A DNA stretch of 57,339 nucleotides. Source: UBA5905 sp964609975 (GTDB lineage: Bacteria > Bacillota > Clostridia > Oscillospirales > Acutalibacteraceae). The DNA is taken from assembly GCA_964609975.1 (NCBI GenBank), contig CAZSTR010000009.1, forward strand, positions 1-57,339. The letters run 5' to 3'. Positions 42,301 to 49,232 of this stretch are shown in pieces. The position numbers and the translations under genes are program-made. Under the pieces are notes generated by a model. That model saw only the letters and a list, made by a program, of their open reading frames with translations. It was not told the origin of the DNA and made no database searches. Position 1 is the stretch's first letter. The number at the start of each line of letters is the position of its first letter.

Positions 42301-42347
42301 TTTTCGCCGGCCGCATAGGTTTTGTGAATGTTTTTCAGCTGCAGCAT
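39333..42347 (-). CDS. ABC transporter, fused ATPase and FtsX-type permease
   Basis: A 1004-residue MacB-like fusion. The N-terminal ATPase (1-225) has GPSGCGKTTLLN, signature MSGGQMQRVAIARAL and Walker B IILADEPTGALD. A linker rich in Glu and Ala leads to helix 1 near 270-290, then an extracellular domain of about 570 residues, and three C-terminal helices (about 880-905, 930-960, 970-990) of the FtsX type, ending SRSAAKKDPVVALRTE. Such proteins work as mechanotransmission exporters for peptides or lipoproteins, or in antibiotic resistance. The ATG at 42347 follows AAAGGA; 29 upstream codons in frame are discarded. The very large outer domain is unusual. Confidence 0.88.
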   Translation of the reverse strand: MLQLKNIHKTYAAGENAVAALRGVSLDFRRNEFVSILGPSGCGKTTLLNIVGGLDRYTSGDLIINGKSTRAFGNRDWDTYRNHTIGFVFQSYNLIPHQTVLQNVELALTLSGVKKGERRRRAKAALEQVGLGNQLRKKPGEMSGGQMQRVAIARALVNNPDIILADEPTGALDTETSVQVMELLKEVAKDRLVVMVTHNPELAERYSTRIIRMLDGQVIGDTAPLTPEELEEEAAAQQEKALAEAQKKRPSMSFFTSFGLSLKNLFTKKGRTALTGFAGSIGIIGIALIYAVSQGTTTYIETVQEDTLASYPLTLEATHVDVSSLLTTFMGNAKSAGEHENDAVYQKNVVYDMVNSLNNLEADENDLASFKKYLEERRGDAEDTSGLRETVSGVQYSYSTDLLIYTKNVDGTVMESDASQLMQQLIAEYMGSSMAAMMDPDAASGGSLSQMFSSASTMTSTGTFQEMLPGDDGALINPLLKKQYDLVYGKWPTAYNEIVLVLDEHNELGDITLYALGLKSKDEIDMLMNAAVNKTEVNTEQKSWSYAEICEREYHTVLSADCYIRDEKTGLFTDLRETDAGVQYLYDNGIPLKVSGIIRPNEDAVSAMLTGSIGYTSRLTEEIIRRSEESAAVQAQKATPATDIFTGLPFKATDELSDSEKQATFLAVVKAQTAAEQAATYKTILSLPAEADLKTSTDRIMATMTRETMESALAAAMTQQMGMSEATVTEYLAGMKDEELTALFRKQVEEQVSAQYAQAVSAQLAGMSEAQLVSALNKALDGYSAAECARFYEEVLSFSDTSYDENLVTLGCVDPEKPTAINLYTSTFAGKDKIEDAIAAYNDTVEELSRIQYTDYVGLMMSSVTTIINAITYVLIGFVAISLIVSSIMIGVITLISVQERTKEIGILRAIGASKRDVSGMFNAETVIIGLLSGLLGVGITYLLCIPINALVHHLTGIQSLSAYLPLPTAAALVAISVLLTLISGIIPSRSAAKKDPVVALRTE

Positions 42348-42584
42348 ACAAAGGTCCTTTCTGTGTTGGGTTTCAAGCGTTCGGCATAATTGTAGCAGAA
42401 GCCGGTGAACAACTTGATAACGAGATGTGAACAAAGCGTGTTTATTTTATGTAGAGCCGGGGAAAAGGAGGAACAAAAAGCCTTGCCAAATCAACAAAAG
42501 GTATAAGTGTTGCGAAAAATTCCGTTTCGTAAACCGAAAGCGGCTGCTTGCGGGAAGGGGAAACGGGTTTTTCACGACAGAATC

Positions 42585-42613
42585 TTGCCAAAAACGGCAA
42601 AGGCGTGTATACT
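42585..42613 (+). promoter_or_regulatory. Promoter of the ABC exporter gene
   Basis: TTGCCA and TATACT separated by 17 bp, 35 nt before the start codon. Confidence 0.7.
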
Positions 42614-42648
42614 GAAGGGGAAATATGAAAAGAACAGGATGACCGCTT

Positions 42649-44367
42649 GTGTTGAAAAAGTTTGCTCATTATTATAAGCCGTATATCGGCTGGTTTGTGG
42701 CCGATTTGGTCTGCGCCATGTGCATTTCCTTTGTGGATTTGGCCTATCCGCTGATTTCCCGCTATGCCCTGAACACCCTTCTGCCCCAGCGAGCGGATCG
42801 AGCGTTTTCCCTCTGGATGGGAATTTTGGTGGCGGCTTATCTGTTCAAGGGCTTGCTCCAGTTTGTGGTGACCTATTGGGGGCATTTGCTGGGGGTTTTC
42901 ATCGAAACCGATATGCGGCGGGATTTGTTCGCCCATTTGCAGAAGCTGTCCTTCCGGTTTTATGACACCCATCGCACCGGCTCCCTGATGAGCCGGGTGG
43001 TCAGCGACCTCTTCGAGGTGGTGGAGCTGGCTCATCACGGACCGGAGGATTTGTTTATTTCGGCGTTGACGCTGATAGGCTCGCTGGTGGTGATGTTTTC
43101 CATTCGCTGGGAGCTGGCGCTGGTGATTGCGCTGCTGGTGCCGCTGCTGGTGGGCTTCACGGTGCTACGGCGCAAGCAGATGGGCGCCTCCAGCCGAGCG
43201 GTGAAGGAAAAAATCGCCGTCATTAACACCGGCATCGAAAGCAGTATCAGCGGAATTCGCACCGCAAAGGCCTTCGCCAACGAGGACTATGAACAGCGTC
43301 GCTTCGCCGCCGGCAGTGAGCAATATCGTGTTGCCCGTCGGGGCTTTTATAAGCAGATGGCGATTTTCGGCGCCGGAAACGATATCCTCACCAACCTGAT
43401 GAATGTGGCAGTGATTGCCGCCGGCGGCCTGCTGATTATCGGCGGGAAGCTGGAATATGTGGATTTGCTGATTTTCACCATGTATATTTCTTCCTTCCTC
43501 ACCCCCATCCGGAAGCTGGCCAATTTCGTGGAGCAATACACCACCGGCATGGCGGGCTTTCGCCGGTTCCGGGAGCTGATGGAGGAACAGCCGGAAATCG
43601 TCGATGCGCCGGACGCCCAGCCTCTGCGTTGCACCGGCGGGCATATTCGGCTGGAGAATGTCTCCTTTTCCTATCAGACGGGGACGGAGGTTTTGCAAAG
43701 CATCAGCCTGGACATTCCGGCGGGAAAAACCCTGGCGCTGGTCGGCCCCAGCGGGGGCGGAAAAACCACGCTGTGCCACCTGATTCCCCGGTTTTATGAC
43801 ATCACGGCGGGGAGCATCACCATCGACGGCCAGGATGTGCGGCAGGTGACCCTGCGCTCCCTGCGAGAGCAGGTGGGGATTGTCCAGCAGGATGTGATGA
43901 TCTTCGCCGGCTCGGTGATGGAAAATATCCGCTATGGCCGGCTGAATGCCACCGACGAGGAGGTGGTGGCCGCCGCCAAGCGGGCGGAAATTCATGAGGA
44001 CATCATGGTCCTGCCGCAGGGGTATCAAACCCAGGTGGGCGAACGGGGCATCATGCTCTCCGGCGGCCAGAAGCAACGCATTAGCATCGCCCGCATTTTT
44101 CTGAAAAACCCGGCGGTTTTGCTGTTGGATGAGGCAACCTCCGCCCTGGACACGGTGACGGAGGCCCATATCCAGTCGGCCTTCGAGGAGCTGACCCGCG
44201 GGCGCACGACGCTGATCATCGCCCATCGGCTGTCCACCATCCGCCACGCAGACCAAATCGCCTATATCGACCGCGCGGGAATTCGCGAGGTGGGCACGCA
44301 TGAGGAGCTGATAAAAAAGGGCGGCTGTTACGCCGCTCTGGAGGAGGCCACACGGGCGGTGCTTTAA
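42649..44367 (+). CDS. ABC exporter, fused membrane and ATPase domains
   Basis: A 572-residue half-transporter of the MsbA/LmrA/MDR type. Six helices lie within the first 310 residues. The nucleotide-binding domain has GPSGGGKTTLCHLIPRF, Q loop VQQDVMIF, signature LSGGQKQRISIARIFL, Walker B VLLLDEATSALD and the H-loop IIAHRLST. It would act as a homodimer exporting lipids or drugs. The GTG start at 42649 lies after AGGA. The TAA stop overlaps the stop of the converging ATPase gene by a few bases. Confidence 0.92.
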   Translation: MLKKFAHYYKPYIGWFVADLVCAMCISFVDLAYPLISRYALNTLLPQRADRAFSLWMGILVAAYLFKGLLQFVVTYWGHLLGVFIETDMRRDLFAHLQKLSFRFYDTHRTGSLMSRVVSDLFEVVELAHHGPEDLFISALTLIGSLVVMFSIRWELALVIALLVPLLVGFTVLRRKQMGASSRAVKEKIAVINTGIESSISGIRTAKAFANEDYEQRRFAAGSEQYRVARRGFYKQMAIFGAGNDILTNLMNVAVIAAGGLLIIGGKLEYVDLLIFTMYISSFLTPIRKLANFVEQYTTGMAGFRRFRELMEEQPEIVDAPDAQPLRCTGGHIRLENVSFSYQTGTEVLQSISLDIPAGKTLALVGPSGGGKTTLCHLIPRFYDITAGSITIDGQDVRQVTLRSLREQVGIVQQDVMIFAGSVMENIRYGRLNATDEEVVAAAKRAEIHEDIMVLPQGYQTQVGERGIMLSGGQKQRISIARIFLKNPAVLLLDEATSALDTVTEAHIQSAFEELTRGRTTLIIAHRLSTIRHADQIAYIDRAGIREVGTHEELIKKGGCYAALEEATRAVL

Positions 44368-45041
44368 GCCTCCCGGTCGCTCAGCCGACCGTCCCGGATA
44401 TACAGACGGCGGGGGCAGGCGGCGCCCAGCGCCCGATCATGGGTGATGAGCACCACGGTGTTCCCTGCCCGATGCCAGTCCCGTAGCAGGGAAAGGATTT
44501 CCTCGCCGGCAGCAAAGTCCAGATTTCCCGTAGGCTCATCCGCCAGCAACAGTGGCGGGCGTCCCGCCATCGCTCTGGCGATGGCAACCCGTTGCTGTTG
44601 ACCGCCGGAAAGCTGGTGCGGGTGGTGGTGCATCCGCTCCGCCAGCCCCACCCGGCACAGGCAATCGGCGGCGCGGGCCTTTCGTTCCCGTTCGCCCATT
44701 CCGCGATATAGAAGGGGAAGCTCCACATTTTCCATGGCGGTGAGCCCCGCCAGCAAATGGAAGCTTTGGAACACGAAGCCTACCGTTTCCCGACGCACGG
44801 CGGTCAACTCCCGCTCGTTCATGCGGGCAACACAGCGCCCGTTCAGTCGATATTCCCCGACGCTGGGGGTATCCAGACAACCGAGAATGTTCATCAGCGT
44901 GGATTTTCCACTGCCGGAGCGGCCGAGGATGGCCACCATCTCGCTCCGCTCCACGGAAAAGCCGATGTCGGTCAGCGCCTCCACCGTCCGTTCGCCGGCG
45001 GTATAGCACTTGCCGATGCCACGCATTTCAATCAAAGCCAT
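44364..45041 (-). CDS. ABC transporter ATP-binding protein, MacB/LolD type
   Basis: A 225-residue ATPase with LGRSGSGKSTLMNILGCLD, FQSFHLLAGLTAMENVELPL, signature LSGGQQQRVAIARAM and LLLADEPTGNLD. The family pairs with FtsX-type permeases, but none lies beside it; a permease elsewhere must be its partner. The ATG at 45041 follows GAGGTG; the longer open frame upstream overlaps the thioredoxin reductase gene and is rejected. Confidence 0.88.
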   Translation of the reverse strand: MALIEMRGIGKCYTAGERTVEALTDIGFSVERSEMVAILGRSGSGKSTLMNILGCLDTPSVGEYRLNGRCVARMNERELTAVRRETVGFVFQSFHLLAGLTAMENVELPLLYRGMGERERKARAADCLCRVGLAERMHHHPHQLSGGQQQRVAIARAMAGRPPLLLADEPTGNLDFAAGEEILSLLRDWHRAGNTVVLITHDRALGAACPRRLYIRDGRLSDREA

Positions 45042-45135
45042 GATATTGCACCTCTTTTCACAAGAGTATTGTGCACAAAATCGGATAAAATAAACCTGCG
45101 GAGAAATCTGTGGCGAAAATCGAAGGGAGAACAGC

Positions 45136-46044
45136 ATGGAGCCGTGGGATGTGGTGATTGTGGGCGGCGGCCCGGCCGGTCTGTCAGCAGCGGTGAATGT
45201 GGTGGCGCGGGGCGGCCGCTGTGCGGTTCTGTCCAACGCGGCCCGGCAAAGCCCTTTGTGGCGAGCGGAGCGCATCGACAATTATAGCGGGCTTGCGGGC
45301 ATATCCGGAGCTGCCCTTCTGAAAAAAATGGAGCAGGAGGCGCGACAGGCAGGCGTTTTCTTCGTCGAAGGACGGGTGACCGGCATTTTATCCTTCGATG
45401 GCTGCTATTCGGTGACGGTTGGAACGGAAGTTTTCGTCGGGAAGCGACTGGTGCTGGCCATCGGCGCCGGCGGCGGAGCCGCTTCCGCCCGCGAACAGGC
45501 GATGCTCGGCCGCGGTCTTAGCTATTGCGCCACCTGCGACGGGCGACTCTATCGGGGGCGAACGGTGCTGGTGACGGGAGACGCGGCGGATTTGGCGGAG
45601 GAGGCGGCGTTCTTGCAAAAGGTCGGCTGCTCCGTGACGGTGGTGACGCGCCGGCCGTTGTCCGGCGATGTGCCGGAGGGGGTGGCTTTCCGTCAGGCGA
45701 AATCCGTTTTCCTCTGGCTGGAGGGAGACAACCTACGGGGGCTGGAGGCTGACGGAGAACCGCTTGCGGCGGATGGGGTTTTCTGGCTGCGCCAGGTGAG
45801 CGCGCCCCAGACGCTTTTGCCGGGGCTACGGATGGAGAATGGCTTCATCGCGGTGGACAGACAGCAGCAGACCAATCTCGCCGGCTGCTATGCCGCCGGC
45901 GATTGCACCGGACGCCCGTCGCAAATCGCCAAGGCGGTTGGAGAAGGACTTGTGGCCGCCCAGGCGGCCATGGGCTCGTTGAAACAGACGACCAAAATAG
46001 AAACAGGAAAGGATGCAGAGAGCTATGACAAAGCATTTCAGTGA
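45136..46044 (+). CDS. trxB: Thioredoxin reductase-like flavoprotein
   Basis: A 302-residue FAD enzyme with VVIVGGGPAGLSAAV at the N-terminus, redox-active CATCD near 134-138, and C-terminal GCYAAGDCTGRPSQIAKAVGEG. The NAD(P)H motif of the middle domain is degenerate: VLVTGDAADLAEEAAFL in place of GGGNSA, so the electron donor is uncertain; ferredoxin-dependent or flavin-type reductases of Clostridia show similar loss. It overlaps the thioredoxin gene, supporting the reductase role. Confidence 0.85.
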   Translation: MEPWDVVIVGGGPAGLSAAVNVVARGGRCAVLSNAARQSPLWRAERIDNYSGLAGISGAALLKKMEQEARQAGVFFVEGRVTGILSFDGCYSVTVGTEVFVGKRLVLAIGAGGGAASAREQAMLGRGLSYCATCDGRLYRGRTVLVTGDAADLAEEAAFLQKVGCSVTVVTRRPLSGDVPEGVAFRQAKSVFLWLEGDNLRGLEADGEPLAADGVFWLRQVSAPQTLLPGLRMENGFIAVDRQQQTNLAGCYAAGDCTGRPSQIAKAVGEGLVAAQAAMGSLKQTTKIETGKDAESYDKAFQ

Positions 46045-46345
46045 GGACAGCTTCAACGCCGCCATCGCAACCGGCGTCACGCTGGTGGATTTCTGGGCCA
46101 GCTGGTGCGGCCCCTGTCGGATGGTGGCGCCGGTCATCGACCGGCTGGCGGAGGATTTCTCCGGCCGGGCCACGGTGGGAAAGGTAGATGTGGATGGGCA
46201 GACGGCCTTGGCCAACCGCTTCGGAATTCAAAGCATCCCCACGGTGATGGTTTTCCGCGACGGCCATCCCCTGCGCACGCTGGTGGGGGCGCAGGAATAT
46301 GCGGAATATGCCGCCGCGCTCGAGGCGGCGCTGAAAACCGACTGA
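46025..46345 (+). CDS. trxA: Thioredoxin
   Basis: A 106-residue thioredoxin with the redox motif FWASWCGPCRM, VDVDGQTALANRFGIQSIPT with the cis-proline, and FRDGHPL. The ATG at 46025 was chosen over the one at 46013 because AAAGGA is then at a workable distance. The gene overlaps the end of the reductase gene by 20 nt. Confidence 0.94.
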   Translation: MTKHFSEDSFNAAIATGVTLVDFWASWCGPCRMVAPVIDRLAEDFSGRATVGKVDVDGQTALANRFGIQSIPTVMVFRDGHPLRTLVGAQEYAEYAAALEAALKTD

Positions 46346-46350
46346 GCACG

Positions 46351-46403
46351 AAAAAAGCCCTCCCGGCAGGCTCTTCAAAGGCCAGCCGGGAGGGCTTCGT
46401 TTT
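46351..46403 (+). terminator. Terminator of trxB-trxA
   Basis: A 13-bp stem AAGCCCTCCCGGC with GCCGGGAGGGCTT, followed by CGTTTTCC; probably also serves the converging gene. Confidence 0.8.
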
Positions 46404-46412
46404 CCTGTTTTG

Positions 46413-46997
46413 TTATTCTTTATCTGCGATGTATTTGGTGGCATGAAAATCCACCACCGCGGCTTGCTCGCACAGCCGCGCCAGCACCCGCTCCGGCTCG
46501 GTTTCCACCGTCACCAGCGCAAGGCTGGAGGGCTGCATCAGCTTCTCGTTCACGGTTTTGTTCAACAGCGCCACCAGCTCGTCATAATAGCCGCCCATGT
46601 TGTATAGGACGATGGGCTTGCTGTGGCGTCCCAGCTGCTTGAGGGTATATACCTCGAACAGCTCCTCATAGGTGCCGATGCCGCCAGGCACAATCACAAA
46701 GGCGTCCGCCCGCTCCTCCATAATGGCCTTGCGCTGGTGCATAGTTTCGGTATAAATCATTTCGTCGCACTGGTCATACAAAATGCCATCCACCTGCAAA
46801 AAGGTAGGAACCACACCGACCACTCGGCCGCCCCGGCTTTTGGCGCCTCTGGCTGCCGCGCCCATGAGTCCGGCGCCGCCGGCGCCATAGACCAGCGTGT
46901 GGCCAGCCTCGGCCAACAGTTCACCCAGCGCATAGGTTTCCTCGGCGAAGGCGGGGTTCACAAGGAGGCTGGACGCCCCAAAAAGACAGATGTTCAT
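46413..46997 (-). CDS. LOG-family protein (TIGR00730)
   Basis: A 194-residue Rossmann protein with the lysine-decarboxylase-like motif PGGIGTYEELFE and the GAGGAGLMGA nucleotide loop. Despite older naming as lysine decarboxylase, characterised members are phosphoribohydrolases acting on cytokinin or purine nucleoside monophosphates. It follows the pyrophosphatase gene after 18 nt, so a nucleotide clean-up role is plausible. Confidence 0.88.
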   Translation of the reverse strand: MNICLFGASSLLVNPAFAEETYALGELLAEAGHTLVYGAGGAGLMGAAARGAKSRGGRVVGVVPTFLQVDGILYDQCDEMIYTETMHQRKAIMEERADAFVIVPGGIGTYEELFEVYTLKQLGRHSKPIVLYNMGGYYDELVALLNKTVNEKLMQPSSLALVTVETEPERVLARLCEQAAVVDFHATKYIADKE

Positions 46998-47015
46998 CTT
47001 TCAATTCTCCTCTTG

Positions 47016-47555
47016 TCAACGAGCCTTGCAGAATTTTTCCACATAGCGGTCGATGGCCTCGCCCACCACCCGAACCGCGTCGGCACGGGCGCTGACCTCG
47101 TTCACAGCGGTCGTTTTGTTTTCCAAATTCTTATATACGGAGAAAAAATGCCGCATTTCCTCGAACAGGTGGCTGGGGAGCTGGTCGATGTCGGTATACA
47201 TATTATAGTTCGGGTCATTGAAGGGGATGGCGATGATTTTTTCGTCGTTGTGTCCGTTGTCGATCATGGAAATCATACCGATGGGATAGGCGCGCACCAG
47301 CGTCAGCGGCTCCAACGGCTCGGAGCAGAGCAGCAACACATCCAGCGGGTCTCCGTCGTCGCCATAGGTACGCGGAATGAAGCCATAGTTCGCCGGATAG
47401 TGGGTGGAGGTATAGAGAATACGATCCAACAAAATCAAGCCGGTTTCCTTATCCAGCTCATACTTTTTCTTGCTTCCCTTGGAGATTTCCACCACGCAGA
47501 TAAAATCCTCCGGGCGGATGCGTTCCGGGGAAATGTCGTGCCAGATGTTGTTCAT
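47016..47555 (-). CDS. ppa: Inorganic pyrophosphatase, family I
   Basis: A 179-residue soluble pyrophosphatase. The signature DDGDPLDVLLL gives the metal aspartates; YPANYGFIPRTYGD and MIDNGHNDEKIIAIP are conserved family blocks. It hydrolyses PPi from biosynthesis. It is the first gene of a two-gene unit with the LOG-family gene. GGGAGG precedes the ATG. Confidence 0.94.
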   Translation of the reverse strand: MNNIWHDISPERIRPEDFICVVEISKGSKKKYELDKETGLILLDRILYTSTHYPANYGFIPRTYGDDGDPLDVLLLCSEPLEPLTLVRAYPIGMISMIDNGHNDEKIIAIPFNDPNYNMYTDIDQLPSHLFEEMRHFFSVYKNLENKTTAVNEVSARADAVRVVGEAIDRYVEKFCKAR

Positions 47556-47596
47556 AACAGCGCCTCCCTTTTCGGTTTTGGTTGTATATGGGTGTT

Positions 47597-47624
47597 AAAA
47601 AAGCCCTTTGCGTTTGCAAAGGGC
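47597..47624 (-). terminator. Terminator of tRNA-Gly
   Basis: GCCCTTTGC pairs with GCAAAGGGC around GTTT; T-run on the minus strand. Confidence 0.88.
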
Positions 47625-47625
47625 C

Positions 47626-47699
47626 TGGAGCGGGTAATGGGAGTCGAACCCACCTATCAACCTTGGGAAGGTCGCATTCTACCGATGAATTATACCCGC
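47626..47699 (-). tRNA. tRNA-Gly (anticodon CCC)
   Basis: A 74-nt cloverleaf with acceptor GCGGGTA/TACCCGC, anticodon loop TTCCCAA giving CCC, T loop TTCGACT and encoded CCA. It reads GGG. Confidence 0.93.
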
Positions 47700-47711
47700 A
47701 GGAACAAGTAG

Positions 47712-47740
47712 AGTATAGCACAGCCCTCGGAGAAAAGCAA
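47712..47740 (-). promoter_or_regulatory. Promoter of tRNA-Gly
   Basis: On the minus strand TTGCTT and TATACT are separated by 17 bp. Confidence 0.7.
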
Positions 47741-47780
47741 GGGTTTTTTCGAATTTTTCCATCGTTTTTGATTTTTTCTC

Positions 47781-47809
47781 TTGACAATTGGTCGGATATG
47801 TGGTATAGT
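47781..47809 (+). promoter_or_regulatory. Promoter of tRNA-Tyr
   Basis: TTGACA and TATAGT are separated by 17 bp, 16 nt before the tRNA. Confidence 0.85.
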
Positions 47810-47825
47810 AGCTATCGTTGAACTT

Positions 47826-47909
47826 GGGAGAGTTCCCGAGTGGTCAAAGGGGACAGACTGTAAATCTGCTGCTTCGGCTTCGATGGTTCGAATCCATCCT
47901 CTCCCACCA
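47826..47909 (+). tRNA. tRNA-Tyr (anticodon GTA)
   Basis: An 84-nt class II tRNA with acceptor GGGAGAG/CTCTCCC, anticodon GTA in CTGTAAA, a long variable arm, T loop TTCGAAT and encoded CCA. Confidence 0.96.
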
Positions 47910-47910
47910 A

Positions 47911-47952
47911 AAGGATACCGTCCTCTTACGAGGACGGTATCCTTACTTTTTC
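47911..47952 (+). terminator. Terminator of tRNA-Tyr
   Basis: A perfect 15-bp stem AAGGATACCGTCCTC with its complement around TTAC, then ACTTTTTC. Confidence 0.88.
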
Positions 47953-48253
47953 ACTATTACCTCAAATAAATTACTACAAGGATTTTGGGGCAGTAATAAG
48001 CAAAAGGTAATATGTAAGAAGTCCAAGGCATAAATTCCGATTTGCTGACACGATGCTTCACGAAAAAAGCCTGGTGTAAATGCGTGCCTTCCTCTACCAA
48101 GGGAGAATTTGCCCCAGGTTTAACTCACTCCCCAGTATTATCACAAATGAGGTAACGCAATGAATACTATTAAAAAGATTGTATGAATATCTCCAAAGGC
48201 ACAAGTGTCGGGCAAAAAGTTCGATGCTTGTGCTTTTGCTTTCGCAACAAATA
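47953..48253. other. Intergenic region between tRNA-Tyr and tRNA-Gln, nothing recognised
   Basis: About 300 nt of lower GC. It holds a loose inverted pair GCCTGG/CCAGGTTT near 48068-48121 and no gene with a ribosome-binding site. Confidence 0.4.
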
Positions 48254-48286
48254 AAAAAATCGACTTGTTTTCACAAGTCGATTTTT
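48254..48286 (-). terminator. Terminator of tRNA-Gln
   Basis: AAATCGACTTGT pairs with ACAAGTCGATTT; T-run on the minus strand. Its stem matches that of the tRNA-Arg terminator. Confidence 0.88.
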
Positions 48287-48359
48287 GGCTGCGGAACACG
48301 GATTCGAACCGCGACAAACAGATTCAGAGACTGTCGTGCTACCCTTACACAATTCCGCA
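48286..48359 (-). tRNA. tRNA-Gln (anticodon CTG)
   Basis: A 74-nt cloverleaf with acceptor TGCGGAA/TTCCGCA, anticodon loop CTCTGAA giving CTG, T loop TTCGAAT, and encoded CCA. It reads CAG. Confidence 0.94.
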
Positions 48360-48382
48360 ATATCCTCAACGGGACGGGATTT

Positions 48383-48410
48383 ATTGTATCACATTTTTTG
48401 ATTTTGTCAA
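48383..48410 (-). promoter_or_regulatory. Promoter of tRNA-Gln
   Basis: On the minus strand TTGACA and TACAAT are separated by 16 bp. Confidence 0.75.
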
Positions 48411-48491
48411 TAGCTTTTCCGGTATTTTTGAAATTATTTCTTGCCCGCCGGGCTTTTATCCCGCAGAAATGCGGCTTTTGAAAAATACGCC

Positions 48492-48520
48492 TTGCAATCC
48501 GCGGCGTTTTGCGCTACAAT
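48492..48520 (+). promoter_or_regulatory. Promoter of the pduL-like gene
   Basis: TTGCAA and TACAAT are separated by 17 bp, about 50 nt before the start codon. Confidence 0.7.
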
Positions 48521-48572
48521 AAAGAAAAGGCGAAGGATATTGCGCCAAATGCAAAAGGAGATGCAAAAAGCT

Positions 48573-49148
48573 ATGGCAATGGAAGTTCTTGTGGAAACCT
48601 CGGCCCGTCATGTGCATGTGACAAAAGAGGTGCTGGAAACCCTGTTCGGAAAGGGCTTCGAGCTGACAAAGAAAAAGGATCTGTCCCAGCCGGGACAATA
48701 TGCCTCCAACGAACGGGTGGACGTGGTCGGCCCGAAAAAGACGCTGGCCGGCGTGTCCATCCTCGGCCCGGTGCGGCCGGAAACCCAGGTGGAGCTGTCT
48801 CTCACCGACGCCCGCAGCATCGGCGTGGCCGCCCCCGTGCGGGAATCCGGCGACATCGCCGGAAGCGGTGCCTGCAAGCTGGTCGGCCCCTGCGGCGAGG
48901 TGGAGCTGACCGAGGGTGTCATCGCGGCGAAGCGGCACATTCACATGACCACCGCCGACGCGGCCGCCATGGGCTTGGCCGACCGTCAGGTTGTCTCCGT
49001 GCGAGTGCCCTCCAACGGCCGAGAGCTGGTGTTCGGCGATGTGGTGGTGCGCGTCAGTGACAAATATGCGCTGGCCATGCACATCGACACCGATGAGTCC
49101 AACGCCGCCGGCGTTGCCCCCGGCACCATGGGCGAAATTCTCCGCTGA
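48573..49148 (+). CDS. pduL: Phosphate acyltransferase, PduL type
   Basis: A 191-residue phosphotransacylase that interconverts acyl-CoA and acyl phosphate. The two zinc-binding barrels show SARHVHVTKEVLETLFG, GPVRPETQVELS, the second histidine set AAKRHIHMTTADAAAMG, and AMHIDTDESNAAG near the end. There is no N-terminal microcompartment-targeting extension and no shell gene nearby, so it probably replaces Pta in acetate or propionate formation in the cytosol. The ATG at 48573 lies 12 nt after AAGGAG; an ATG two codons later is possible. Confidence 0.92.
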   Translation: MAMEVLVETSARHVHVTKEVLETLFGKGFELTKKKDLSQPGQYASNERVDVVGPKKTLAGVSILGPVRPETQVELSLTDARSIGVAAPVRESGDIAGSGACKLVGPCGEVELTEGVIAAKRHIHMTTADAAAMGLADRQVVSVRVPSNGRELVFGDVVVRVSDKYALAMHIDTDESNAAGVAPGTMGEILR

Positions 49149-49156
49149 CCCCTTCA

Positions 49157-49191
49157 GACCCGGCTCGCACAAGGCGCCGGGTCTGTTTTTT
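49157..49191 (+). terminator. Terminator of the pduL-like gene
   Basis: GACCCGGC pairs with GCCGGGTC, followed by TGTTTTTT. Confidence 0.8.
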
Positions 49192-49232
49192 CGCATTTTC
49201 GCACAGAAATTTCCTTTTTTCGGGAGGACACC

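Noticed and set aside
48179..48522. Plus-strand frames of about 100 codons over tRNA-Gln
   Set aside because: They cross the tRNA gene, and the conserved-looking residues come from the tRNA itself.
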